A DNA stretch of 64,000 bases. Origin: Panulirus ornatus (Eukaryota > Arthropoda > Malacostraca > Decapoda > Palinuridae). A model generated the notes under the pieces. That model was not told the DNA's origin and did no database searches. It saw nothing but the letters and a program-made list of their open reading frames with translations. Made by a program: the position numbers and the translations under genes. This document shows positions 43,601 through 57,600 of the stretch, one piece after another; the first letter of the stretch is position 1, and each line of letters opens with the position of its first letter. The stretch lies in NCBI RefSeq assembly GCF_036320965.1, contig NC_092238.1:24788903-24852902 (forward strand). Reading direction: 5' to 3'.

Positions 43601-46600
43601 GCTACCTCGCAAACGCGGGAGACAGTGACAAAGCAAAAAAAAAAATTTCAAGTACAGTAATATTAATGTAAAATACATCAGCCTCTCAATTCCATGAATA
43701 CATTTGGAAACTTTACAAAAAGTACTACAGACATACACATACAGTGTTATATACTTACCTAAAACCTGTGCCTTGGCTTGTAAGCTGGTCAGGGAGGAGA
43801 CTTCTGTCCATGCAGACTGGACCATGTTAACCCACTGAGGAGGCTTCACATCCCGCACTGTTAGTGCAGGCTTTGGCAACAAGTATTTGACCTCTTTCAT
43901 TGTGGGAACATCTTCAAGATCAGCTGCACGGTGAAGTAGGGCAGCAACTTTGGCAATATCATACTGCAAATATATTACAACCATAAGGTACATTTAAGAT
44001 AGACTCCATATGATTATAAGATGCTTTTCTTCTATACAGTGTATGGCTTCAAAACAAACTGTTTTATGAACAACAATCCACAGAATGATGTTTATGAAAA
44101 GCAAAAGAAAAAATGAATTTTAAAAGTAAAGATGTAGCTTTCAGTACAGAGTAACATCACAAAACATACAATGACATCTTGCTGGAGTTGCTCTCCTGGT
44201 GTCACTAACAGAAGACCTTCCAGGTAGTCCGGTGCAATCTGGTTGAACACAACTTCATAGTATAAGGGATTCTCAGAGCGCAGAGGATAGTACCAAACAC
44301 TTCGACAGAATATCAAGTAGAATACCTGGGGATGAAGATAGTATCAGTATTTGTGATTTTTTTTCCATGTATGCTGTGTGTCCAAACTAGGCAAGGAAAT
44401 ATAAAGTAAATATGGACAGAAGAGATAAGAGTGAGTGCTCAAATTACAGAGGTATAAGTTTGTTGAGTTTTCCCTGGGGATAGGGGACAAAGAATACTTC
44501 CCACGTATTCCCTGCGTGTCGTAAAAGGCGACTAAAAGGGGAGGGAGCAGGGGACTGGAAATCCTCCCCTCTTTTTTTTTTTTTTTTTTTTTTTCCCCAA
44601 AAGAAGGAACAGAGAATTGGACCAGGTGAGGGTATTCCCTCAAAGGCCCAGTCCTCTGTTTTTAACGCTACCTCGCTTATGCGGGAAATGGCGAACAGTT
44701 TGAAAGAAAAGAAAAGAAGTTTGTTGAGTATTCCTGGTAAATTATATGGGAGGGTATTGATTGAGAGGGTGAAGGCATGTACAGAGCATCAGATTGGGGA
44801 AGAGCAGTGTGGTTTCAGAAGTGGTAGAGGATGTGTGGATCAGGTGTTTGCTTTGAAGAATGTATGTGAGAAATACTTAGAAAAGCAAATGGATTTGTAT
44901 GTAGCATTTATGGATCTGGAGAAGGCATATGATAGAGTTGATAGAGATGCTCTGTGGAAGGTATTAAGAATATATGGTGTGGGAGGCAAGTTGTTAGAAG
45001 CAGTGAAAAGTTTTTATCGAGGATGTAAGGCATGTGTACGTGTAGGAAGAGAGGAAAGTGATTGGTTCTCAGTGAATGTAGGTTTGCGGCAGGGGTGTGT
45101 GATGTCCCCATGGTTGTTTAATTTGTTTATGGATGGGGTTGTTAGGGAGGTGAATGCAAGAGTTTTGGAAAGAGGGGCAAGTATGAAGTCTGTTGTGGAT
45201 GAGAGAGCTTGGGAAGTGAGTCAGTTGTTGTTCGCTGATGATACAGCGCTGGTGGCTGATTCATGTGAGAAACTGCAGAAGCTGGTGACTGAGTTTGGTA
45301 AAGTGTGTGAACGAAGAAAGTTAAGAGTAAATGTGAATAAGAGCAAGGTTATTAGGTACAGTAGGGTTGAGGGTCAAGTCAATTGGGAGGTGAGTTTGAA
45401 TGGAGAAAAACTGGAGGAAGTGAAGTGTTTTAGATATCTGGGAGTGGATCTGGCAGCGGATGGAACCATGGAAGCGGAAGTGGATCATAGGGTGGGGGAG
45501 GGGGCGAAAATTCTGGGAGCCTTGAAGAATGTGTGGAAGTCGAGAACATTATCTCGGAAAGCAAAAATGGGTATGTTTGAAGGAATAGTGGTTCCAACAA
45601 TGTTGTATGGTTGCGAGGCGTGGGCTATGGATAGAGTTGTACGCAGGAGGATGGATGTGCTGGAAATGAGATGTTTGAGGACAATGTGTGGTGTGAGGTG
45701 GTTTGATCGAGTAAGTAACGTAAGGGTAAGAGAGATGTGTGGAAATAAAAAGAGCGTGGTTGAGAGAGCAGAAGAGGGTATTTTGAAATGGTTTGGGCAC
45801 ATGGAGAGAATGAGTGAGGAAAGATTGACCAAGAGGATATATGTGTCGGAGGTGGAGGGAACGAGGAGAAAAGGGAGACCAAATTGGAGGTGGAAAGATG
45901 GAGTGAAAAAGATTTTGTGTGATCGGGGCCTGAACATGCAGGAGGGTGAAAGGAGGGCAAGGAATAGAGTGAATTGGAGCGATGTGGTATACCGGGGTTG
46001 ACGTGCTGTCAGTGGATTGAATCAAGGCATGTGAAGCGTCTGGGGTAAACCATGGAAAGCTGTGTAGGTATGTATATTTGCGTGTGTAGACGTATGTATA
46101 TACATGGGGGTGGGTTGGGCCATTTCTTTTGTCTGTTTCCTTGCGCTACCCCGCAAATGCGGGAGACAGCGACAAAGCACAAAAAAAAAAAATTCAAGTA
46201 CAGTAATATTAATGTAAAATACATCAGCCTCTCAATTCCATGAATACATTTGGAAAACTTTACAAAAAGTACTACAGACATACACATACAGTGTTATATA
46301 CTTACCTAAAACCTGTGCCTTGGCTTGTAAGCTGGTCAGGGAGGAGACTTCTGTCCATGCAGACTGGACCATGTTAACCCACTGAGGGAGGCTTCACATC
46401 CGCACTGTTAGTGCAGGCTTTGGCAACAAGTATTTGACCTCTTTCATTGTGGGAACATCTTCAAGATCAGCTGCACGGTGAAGTAGGCAGCAACTTTGGC
46501 AATATCATACTGCAAATATATTACAACCATAAGGTACATTTAAGATAGACTCCATATGATTATAAGATGCTTTTCTTCTATACAGTGTATGGCTTCAAAA

Positions 46601-49600
46601 CAAACTGTTTTATGAACAACAATCCACAGAATGATGTTTATGAAAAGCAAAAGAAAAAATGAATTTTAAAAGTAAAGATGTAGCTTTCAGTACGGAGTAA
46701 CATCACAAAACATACAATGACATCTTGCTGGAGTTGCTCTCCTGGTGTCACTAACAGAAGACCTTCCAGGTAGTCCGGTGCAATCTGGTTGAACACAACT
46801 TCATAGTATAAGGGATTCTCAGAGCGCAGAGGATAGTACCAAAACACTTCGACAGAATATCAAGTAGAATACCTGGGATGAAGATAGTATCAGTATTTGT
46901 GATTTTTTTTCCATGTATGCTGTGTGTCCAAACTAGGCAAGGAAATATAAAGTAAATATGGACAGAAGAGATAAGAGTGAGTGCTCAAATTACAGAGGTA
47001 TAAGTTTGTTGAGTTTTCCTGGGGATAGGGGACAAAGAATACTTCCCACGTATTCCCTGCGTGTCGTAAAAGGCGACTAAAAGGGGAGGGAGCAGGGGAC
47101 TGGAAATCCTCCCCTCTTTTTTTTTTTTTTTTTTTTTTCCCCAAAAGAAGGAACAGAGAATTGGACCAGGTGAGGGTATTCCCTCAAAGGCCCAGTCCTC
47201 TGTTTTTAACGCTACCTCGCTTATGCGGGAAATGGCGAACAGTTTGAAAGAAAAGAAAAGAAGTTTGTTGAGTATTCCTGGTAAATTATATGGGAGGGTA
47301 TTGATTGAGAGGGTGAAGGCATGTACAGAGCATCAGATTGGGGAAGAACAGTGTGGTTTCAGAAGTGGTAGAGGATGTGTGGATCAGGTGTTTGCTTTGA
47401 AGAATGTATGTGAGAAATACTTAGAAAGCATTTATGGATCTGGAGAAGGGCATATGATAGAGTTGACAGAGATGCTCTGTGGAAGGTATTAAGAATATAT
47501 GGTGTGGGAGGCAAGTTGTTAGAAGCAGTGAAAAGTTTTTATCGAGGATGTAAGGCATGTGTACGTGTAGGAAGAGAGGAAAGTGATTGGTTCTCAGTGA
47601 ATGTAGGTTTGCGGCAGGGGTGTGTGATGTCTCCATGGTTGTTTAATTTGTTTATGGATGGGGTTGTTAGGGAGGTGAATGCAAGAGTTTTGGAAAGAGG
47701 GGCAAGTATGAAGTCTGTTGGGGATGAGAGAGCTTGGGAAGTGAGTCAGTTGTTGTTTGCTGATGATACAGCGCTGGTGGCTGATTCATGTGAGAAACTG
47801 CAGAAGCTGGTGACTGAGTTTGGTAAAGCGTGTGAAAGAAGAAAGTTAAGAGTAAATGTGAATAAGAGCAAGGTAATTAGGTACAGTAGGGTTGAGGGTC
47901 AAGTCAACTGGGAGGTAAGTTTGAATGGAGAAAAACTGGAGGAAGTAAAGTGTTTTAGATATCTGGGAGTGGATCTGGCAGCGGATGGAACCATGAAAGC
48001 GGAAATGGATCATAGGGTGGGGGAGGGGGCGAAAATCCTGGGAGCCTTGAAGAATGTGTGGAAGTCGAGAACATTATCTCGAAAAGCAAAAATGGGTATG
48101 TTTGAAGGAATAATGGTTCCAACAATGTTGTATGGTTGCGAGGCATGGGCTATGGATAGAGTTGTGCGCAGGAGGATGGATGTGCTGGAAATGAGATGTT
48201 TGAGGACAATGTGTGGTGTGAGGTGGTTTGATCGAGTAAGTAACGTAAGGGTAAGAGAGATGTGTGGAAATAAAAAGAGCGTGGTTGAGAGAGCAGAAGA
48301 GGGTGTTTTGAAATGGTCTGGGCACATGGAGAGAATGAGTGAGGAAAGATTGACCAAGAGGATATATGTGTCGGAGGTGGAGGGAACGAGGAGAAGTGGG
48401 AGACCAAATTGGAGGTGGAAAGATGGAGTGAAAAAGATTTTATGTGATCGGGGCCTGAACATGCAGGAGGGTGAAAGGAGGGCAAGGAATAGAGTGAATT
48501 GGATCGATGTGGTATACCGGGGTTGACGTGCTGTCAGTGGATTGAATCAGGGCATGTGAAGCGTCTGGGGTAAACCATGGAAAGCTGTGTAGGTATGTAT
48601 ATTTGCGTGTGTGGACGTATGTATATACATGTGTATGGGGGTGGGTTGGGCCATTTCTTTCGTCTGTTTCCTTGCGCTACCTCGCAAACGCAGGAGACAG
48701 TGACAAAGCAAAAAAAAAAAAAATTCAAGTACAGTAATATTAATGTAAAATACATCAGCCTCTCAATTCCATGAATACATTTGGAAACTTTACAAAAAGT
48801 ACTACAGACATACACATACAGTGTTACATACTTACCTAAAACCTGTGCCTTGGCTTGTAAGCTGGTCAGGGAGGAGACTTCTGTCCATGCAGACTGGACC
48901 ATGTTAACCCACTGAGGAGGCTTCACATCCCGCACTGTTAGTGCAGGCTTTGGCAACAAGTATTTGACCTCTTTCATTGTGGGAACATCTTCAAGATCAG
49001 CTGCACGGTGAAGTAGGGCAGCAACTTTGGCAATATCATACTGCAAATATATTACAACCATAAGGTACATTTAAGATAGACTCCATATGATTATAAGATG
49101 CTTTTCTTCTATACAGTGTATGGCTTCAAAACAAACTGTTTTATGAACAACAATCCACAGAATGATGTTTATGAAAAGCAAAAGAAAAAATGAATTTTAA
49201 AAGTAAAGATGTAGCTTTCAGTACGGAGTAACATCACAAAACATACAATGACATCTTGCTGGAGTTGCTCTCCTGGTGTCACTAACAGAAGACCTTCCAG
49301 GTAGTCCGGTGCAATCTGGTTGAACACAACTTCATAGTATAAGGGATTCTCAGAGCGCAGAGGATAGTACCAAACACTTCGACAGAATATCAAGTAGAAT
49401 ACCTGGGGATGAAGATAGTATCAGTATTTGTGATTTTTTTTCCATGTATGCTGTGTGTCCAAACTAGGCAAGGAAATATAAAGTAAATATGGACAGAAGA
49501 GATAAGAGTGAGTGCTCAAATTACAGAGGTATAAGTTTGTTGAGTTTTCCCTGGGGATAGGGGACAAAGAATACTTCCCACGTATTCCCTGCGTGTCGTA

Positions 49601-52600
49601 AAAGGCGACTAAAAGGGGAGGGAGCAGGGGACTGGAAATCCTCCCCTCTTTTTTTTTTTTTTTTTTTTTTTCCCCAAAAGAAGGAACAGAGAATTGGACC
49701 AGGTGAGGGTATTCCCTCAAAGGCCCAGTCCTCTGTTTTTAACGCTACCTCGCTTATGCGGGAAATGGCGAACAGTTTGAAAGAAAAGAAAAGAAGTTTG
49801 TTGAGTATTCCTGGTAAATTATATGGGAGGGTATTGATTGAGAGGGTGAAGGCATGTACAGAGCATCAGATTGGGGAAGAGCAGTGTGGTTTCAGAAGTG
49901 GTAGAGGATGTGTGGATCAGGTGTTTGCTTTGAAGAATGTATGTGAGAAATACTTAGAAAAGCAAATGGATTTGTATGTAGCATTTATGGATCTGGAGAA
50001 GGCATATGATAGAGTTGATAGAGATGCTCTGTGGAAGGTATTAAGAATATATGGTGTGGGAGGCAAGTTGTTAGAAGCAGTGAAAAGTTTTTATCGAGGA
50101 TGTAAGGCATGTGTACGTGTAGGAAGAGAGGAAAGTGATTGGTTCTCAGTGAATGTAGGTTTGCGGCAGGGGTGTGTGATGTCCCCATGGTTGTTTAATT
50201 TGTTTATGGATGGGGTTGTTAGGGAGGTGAATGCAAGAGTTTTGGAAAGAGGGGCAAGTATGAAGTCTGTTGTGGATGAGAGAGCTTGGGAAGTGAGTCA
50301 GTTGTTGTTCGCTGATGATACAGCGCTGGTGGCTGATTCATGTGAGAAACTGCAGAAGCTGGTGACTGAGTTTGGTAAAGTGTGTGAACGAAGAAAGTTA
50401 AGAGTAAATGTGAATAAGAGCAAGGTTATTAGGTACAGTAGGGTTGAGGGTCAAGTCAATTGGGAGGTGAGTTTGAATGGAGAAAAACTGGAGGAAGTGA
50501 AGTGTTTTAGATATCTGGGAGTGGATCTGGCAGCGGATGGAACCATGGAAGCGGAAGTGGATCATAGGGTGGGGGAGGGGGCGAAAATTCTGGGAGCCTT
50601 GAAGAATGTGTGGAAGTCGAGAACATTATCTCGGAAAGCAAAAATGGGTATGTTTGAAGGAATAGTGGTTCCAACAATGTTGTATGGTTGCGAGGCGTGG
50701 GCTATGGATAGAGTTGTACGCAGGAGGATGGATGTGCTGGAAATGAGATGTTTGAGGACAATGTGTGGTGTGAGGTGGTTTGATCGAGTAAGTAACGTAA
50801 GGGTAAGAGAGATGTGTGGAAATAAAAAGAGCGTGGTTGAGAGAGCAGAAGAGGGTATTTTGAAATGGTTTGGGCACATGGAGAGAATGAGTGAGGAAAG
50901 ATTGACCAAGAGGATATATGTGTCGGAGGTGGAGGGAACGAGGAGAAAAGGGAGACCAAATTGGAGGTGGAAAGATGGAGTGAAAAAGATTTTGTGTGAT
51001 CGGGGCCTGAACATGCAGGAGGGTGAAAGGAGGGCAAGGAATAGAGTGAATTGGAGCGATGTGGTATACCGGGGTTGACGTGCTGTCAGTGGATTGAATC
51101 AAGGCATGTGAAGCGTCTGGGGTAAACCATGGAAAGCTGTGTAGGTATGTATATTTGCGTGTGTAGACGTATGTATATACATGGGGGTGGGTTGGGCCAT
51201 TTCTTTTGTCTGTTTCCTTGCGCTACCCCGCAAATGCGGGAGACAGCGACAAAGCACAAAAAAAAAAAAAAAAAAAAAAATGGACAGAAGATTAATGTTT
51301 GTATACTTTATTATTGTAATGAGAGCATCAGAAACAACTGAAAAATTACTCACAAGAGATGTGTGGAAATAAAAAGTGTGTGGTTGAGAGAGCAGAAGAG
51401 GGTGTGTTGAAATGGTTTGGACATATGAAGAAAATAAGCAAGGAACAAGAAGTGGGAATGAGCAGGGGACAAGAAGTGGGAGACCAAATTGGAGGTTGAA
51501 GGATGGAGTGAAAATTTTTTCGAACAATCAGGGCCTGAACATACAGGAGGGTGAGGTGTGTACGGAATAGAGTGAATTGGAATGATGTGGTATACTGGGG
51601 ATGACATGCTGTCCATGAACTTAACCAGGGAATATGAAACATCTGGGGTAAACCATGGAAAGGTCTGTGGGGCCTGGATGTGGATAGGAAGCTGTGGTTG
51701 TGGTGCAATACACATGACAGCTAGAGACTGAGTGTGAACAAATGTGGCCTTTTCATCTGTTTTCCTGACGCTACCTCGCTGAAGCAGGGGGTAGTGATGC
51801 TGTATCCTGTGGGACAGGGTAGCCCCAGGAAAGGATGAAGGCAAGCAGTATGAATATGAACATGTGTATATAAGTACTTGTTTGTGTACGTATATGGGCA
51901 TGTATGTATATATATATGTATATATGAGTGGATGGGCCATTCTTCGTCTGTTTCCTAGCGCTACCTCGCGGATGTGGGAAATGGCGATCAAGTATAATAA
52001 TAATAAAAGAAAATATAATATATATATGGTTAAGAGTAAATGGTTGAGAGTAAATGTGATTAAGAGCAAGGTTATTGGTATTAGGTTGAGGGACAAGTTA
52101 GTTGGGATGCAAGTTTTAATGGAGGAACACTGGAGGAAGTAAAGTGGCTTCAATATCTGGGAGTGGACTTAGCAGCGAATGGAACCATGGGAGAGGAAGT
52201 GAGTCATAGGGTAGTGGTGGGGGCAAAGGTTCAGGGAGCAATGAAGAATGTGTGGAAAAGAAAACGTTGTCTAGGAGAGCAAAAATGGGCATGTTTGAAG
52301 GAATAGTAGTTCCAACAATATGATATGGTTGCAAGGCATGAGCTATAGATAGCAATGTATGGAGGAGGATGGATGTGTTGGAAATGAAATGTTTGAGGAC
52401 AATATGTGGTGTGTGTGGTTTGATCGAGTAAATGATGACAGGGTAAAAGATGTGTGGTAATAAAGAGTGTGGCTGAGAGTGGAAGGTGTTGAAATGGTTT
52501 GGACATATGGAAAGAATGAGAGAGGAAAGGTTGACAAAGAGGATATATGTGTCAGAGGTGGAGGGAACAAGGAGAAGCAGACCAAACTGGGGGTGGAAGA

Positions 52601-54631
52601 ATGGAGTGAAAAGATTTTGAGCAATCAGTTGGATGAGAGGCGTGCAAAGAATAGAGTGAATTGGAATGATGTGGTATACCTGGGTCAAAGTGAAGTCAAT
52701 GGACTGAATCAGGGCATGCAAAAAATCTGCGGTAAACCATGGCTAGGGTACTTGCATCAACACTATCCTACTTGGCAGCCTGAATATCCTCATTTACATA
52801 ATTTTTTTTTTTTATTTTCTCCAGTGCAAGCACTTAGCAACTGCTTTCCTTTAGAGTCCAGTTTTACCAACATGAAGAATTACCTATCAATATTTTCAGT
52901 GACTTCAATGAATTTTATATGCTTCAGGATGCAACATTCAGAGACAAATGCCTGAATTATAATCTATGGTGCAATACCATGATAAATCAACAACACACAC
53001 TATTTACATACAGGTAAGACAGATCTCAAACACTGATTTTAAGGTAAAAACTTTTAATATCTGCTAATAATATAGATGGATGATATTGTACACACTTATT
53101 TACCTGCTGGTTCTTCTGTAGTTCTGTTGTGACATCAAGTATATACTCCTCTCTGGCCAAAGGCATGGTGAAAGTATCACCCTCAACAATACAGTATAAG
53201 CTGTACTCCTCCTGTTCATGAGGGGACCTCACACTGATCAGGTTACACATTTCCTCAATGATGTCCTGTAAATAAAATGAAATATGAAAAAGGTCCAAAA
53301 GGGATGAAAATCACAAGAGATAAAACATTCTATATGTACTTCTATCATGAAAAATGAACTCAATAAATTTTTCTGTACAGATTTCCTATAACAGCCATGT
53401 GTAATTACACATATAACTGTGTAATTATACATTAACACTTTAGTTAACCATTTCATTTACACAGTGGTATACACATACATTTTATAAAAGCATCTATCAA
53501 GCTCTGAACCTAAAATTAAGTATCATTTTATCATATTTAATCATTGTCTCCCACATTAGCAAGGTACCACAAGGAAACAGAGGAAAGAATGGCCTAAATC
53601 ACCCACATAAACATGTATATACATAAACTCCCACACACGCACATATGCATATCATATGTATATGACATACCTTTCAACGTATACATACATATACATACAC
53701 AGACATATACACATGTACATATTCATACTTGCTGCCTTCATCCATTCCTGCTGCCACCCTGCCACACATGAAATGGCACCCCCTTCCCCTGCACACGCAC
53801 GAGAAGCACTAGGAAAAGACAACAAAGGCCACATTCGTTCAAACTCAGTCATGTGAATGCACCAAAACCACAGCTCCCTTTCCACATCCAGACCCCACAG
53901 AACTTTCCATGGTTTCCTCCAGATGCTTCACATGCCCTGGTTCAATCCATTAATAGCACGTCGACCCCGGTAAACCACATCATTCTAATTCACTATATTC
54001 CTTCCATGCCTTTCACCCTCATGTATGTTCAGGCCCCAATTGCTCAAAATCTTTTTCACCCCATTCTTCCACCTCCAATTTGGTCTCCCACTTCTTGTTC
54101 CCTTCACCTCTGACACATCTTCTTTGTCAATCTTTCCTCACTAATTCTCTCTAAAATTAATATAACAGATAAAAGCATACATATATATATATATGTATAC
54201 GTTGAGATGTATAGGTATGTACATTTGCGTGTGTGGATGTGTATGTATATACATGTGTATGTGGGTGGGTTGGGCCATTCTTTCATCTGTTTCCTTGCGC
54301 TACCTCGCTACCGCGGAAGACAGCGACAAAGCAAAATAAAGAAAATAATAAAAAAGTAAAATATGGAGAGAATGAGCGAGGAAAAATTGACAAATATGTG
54401 TCAGAGGTGGGGGTAACAAGAAGCGGGAGGCCAAATTGGAGGTGGAAGGATGGAATGAAAAAGATTTGAGTGACGAATACCTGAACATACAGAAGGGTGA
54501 GAGGCGTGCAAGGAACAGAGTGAATTGGAATGATGAGATATACCAGGGTAGACTTTCTGTATATATCCGATTTTAAACTCGAAAATTTTAATGATCTTCA
54601 CACTGCTCATGATAGGCAAATATAGGATAAT

Positions 54632-54668
<37 letters not shown>

Positions 54669-57600
54669 CAGCTTGGACAAGCTTAAGTATTTGCAATAAG
54701 TGAAACAATTGCATCAAAAGTTTAGTATACAGTCTTCAATCAAAACTAAGCTAAAGTTATGGAATGATGAATAAAGAAGTACCTATTGTCAAAGAAACCA
54801 GCAAATAAGGAATTCAAGGAGACCAATAACCAACATGACAGTTACTTCATGTAAATTTTCATACAAAAACTCAAAGTTACAAATGAAACCCTTTTAAACT
54901 TAAGAGTTTATTGGCAATGTTAAAAGCAATTCATTATTCGGTAAACTGGTCTATTAATTATGGAATACGTTGACCTGGTTCAAGGCAAACTGTTCATTGC
55001 AGCCTTACTTAAGAATGGAGATGGAATTCATGTCCCGAATACAGTTCCATTAATATGAAAAGAAAACAAGTTGTTAGAAGCAGTGAAAAGTTTTTATCGA
55101 GGATGTAAGGCATGTGTACGTGTAGGAAGAGAGGAAAGTGATTGGTTCTCAGTGAATGTAGGTTTGCGGCAGGGGTGTGTGATGTCTCCATGGTTGTTTA
55201 ATTTGTTTATGGATGGGGTTGTTAGGGAGGTGAATGCAAGAGTTTTGGAAAGAGGGGCAAGTATGAAGTCTGTTGGGGATGAGAGAGCTTGGGAAGTGAG
55301 TCAGTTGTTGTTCGCTGATGATACAGCGCTGGTGGCTGATTCATGTGAGAAACTGCAGAAGCTGGTGACTGAGTTTGGTAAAGTGTGTGAAAGAAGAAAG
55401 TTAAGAGTAAATGTGAATAAGAGCAAGGTTATTAGGTACAGTAGGGTTGAGGGTCAAGTCAATTGGGAGGTGAGTTTGAATGGAGAAAAACTGGAGGAAG
55501 TGAAGTGTTTTAGATATCTGGGAGTGGATCTGGCAGCGGATGGAACCATGGAAGCGGAAGTGGATCATAGGGTGGGGGAGGGGGCGAAAATTCTGGGAGC
55601 CTTGAAGAATGTGTGGAAGTCGAGAACATTATCTCGGAAAGCAAAAATGGGTATGTTTGAAGGAATAGTGGTTCCAACAATGTTGTATGGTTGCGAGGCG
55701 TGGGCTATGGATAGAGTTGTGCGCAGGAGGATGGATGTGATGGAAGTGAGATGTTTGAGGACAATGTGTGGTGTGAGGTGGTTTGATCGAGTGAGTAACG
55801 TAAGGGTAAGAGAGATTTGTGGAAATAAAAAGAGCGTGGTTGAGAGAGCAGAAGAGGGTGTTTTGAAATGGTTTGGGCACATGGAGAGAATGAGTGAGGA
55901 AAGATTGACCAAGAGAATATTGAGATTTGTGGAAATAAAAAGAGCGTGGTTGAGAGAGCAGAAGAGGGTGTTTTGAAATGGTTTGGGCACATGGAGAGAA
56001 TGAGTGAGGAAAGATTGACCAAGAGAATATATGTGTCGGAGGTGGAGGGAACGAGGAGAAGAGGGAGACCAAATTGGAGGTGGAAAGATGGAGTGAAAAA
56101 GATTTTGTGTGATCGGGGCCTGAACATAAAGGAGGGCATGGAATAGAGTGAATTGGAGCGATGTAGTATACCGGGGTTGACGTGCTGTCAGTGGATTGAA
56201 TCAAGGCATGTGAAGCGTCTGGGGTAAACCATGGAAAGCTGTGCAGGTATGTATATTTGCGTGTGTGGACGTATGTATATACATGTGTATGGGGGTGGGT
56301 TGGGCCATTTCTTTCGTCTGTTTCCTTGCGCTACCTCGCAAACGCGGGAGACAGCGACACAAAAAAAAAAAAGAAAAAAAAAAAAAACAACTTGAAGATA
56401 TACTATCAACTGTTGATGGTATAAAAGTCAATACCACATCAGGCCCTGTTACCTTATATTAGCGAACAATAAAAAAGCAAAAGATAAATACGTTTTTTAT
56501 TTTTTTTGTAATTTTTTTATGTTTTTTTTTAGTCACTTGCTATTGGGAAAGTTTCTGAGAATTGGAAAATATGACAATGTGCCACTGATGGTCAAAAAAG
56601 GTAACAAGTCCCTGCTTGGAAATTACGATCCAATTAACTTAACATCTCTAGTAAATAAACTTATGAAACTCATCAATTGGGTTAAAACTGGAGACCATTT
56701 CAAGGATCAACACTTAATAAATGAATGTCAGCATGGTTTTTGACAAGTTTGCTTGATCTCTTTTTTGATATAACCAGCATGTACGATGAAAGAAATGTAG
56801 ATGACATAATCTACATAGTATGGATGAGGTTGCACTTTATTGGTTAGGAAACTGGTTAATTGTCCATAAACAAAGAACAGTGATTAACAGCCAGGCCTCA
56901 GAGTGGTTAGAAATAAGAGGCAGGACAGAGGGATCATTCTTGGTTCTCTTTCTCATATATATTAATGATACTAATATAAACTTTGGCAGACATAAACTAT
57001 ACATGTGTGTGAGTGAGCAAAGGGGTTGTATGTAGGTACTTAATTCATCTTACTTAGAATCAGAATGGAGCTAATATCAGGAAAATATACAGTTTAACCT
57101 CTCCACCATTACAGATGTTAGGATCCCACAGAAAATAAGTAGATTACTACATGACTTAAGTAATGAGGAGCACATATAATATGTATCAGATGCCGAGGAA
57201 AGTGACAAACAGAAAAAGAAATATGAAGAAACAAATGACTTGGTGATTTTAGCAAGATAACATTAGGAGGGAGGCCACACCCACCACCCTCAACTTGGGC
57301 TTTATTCATATGCAAGAAATCCCATAACATTGCCTAATTTTCTCCTAATGTAATCCTGGGGGGTGTGATGGAGAACTCTGATATAGATGCCAGGTAAAGA
57401 GACTGGATATTTACAATGTAAAATTCTCAAGTGTCCATCCCACACATACAATCCAATCTTCCTCACACCCACCGTTAGTGTATAATGTGTAATACTTTTA
57501 AACATAGTCATGTTACTCATCACTAATGTTGAGTCTCTTTTAAAGATTGAAACCAATTACATCGAGGATGTAAGGCATGTGTACGTGTAGGAAGAGAGGA

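Larger units (their letters stand above)
42251..51283. repeat. Tandem array: LINE / exon E / exon D units (about 2.54 kb, superunit 5,077 bp)
   Basis: Order: LINE A (42251-43640), E-D copy a, LINE B with SINE-2 (about 44424-46190), E-D copy b, LINE with B-type 5' end and A-type body (about 46960-48720), E-D copy c, LINE B (about 49501-51283). Positions such as 43759/48836, 44170/49247 and 44679/49756 all differ by exactly 5,077. The myosin is on the minus strand and all the LINEs are on plus. Confidence 0.85.

Noticed and set aside
42251..51283. Exons D and E as mutually exclusive alternative exons
   Set aside because: The intact copies encode the same residues, so exchange would have no effect, and the middle copy is frameshifted. 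Duplication or misassembly explains it better.
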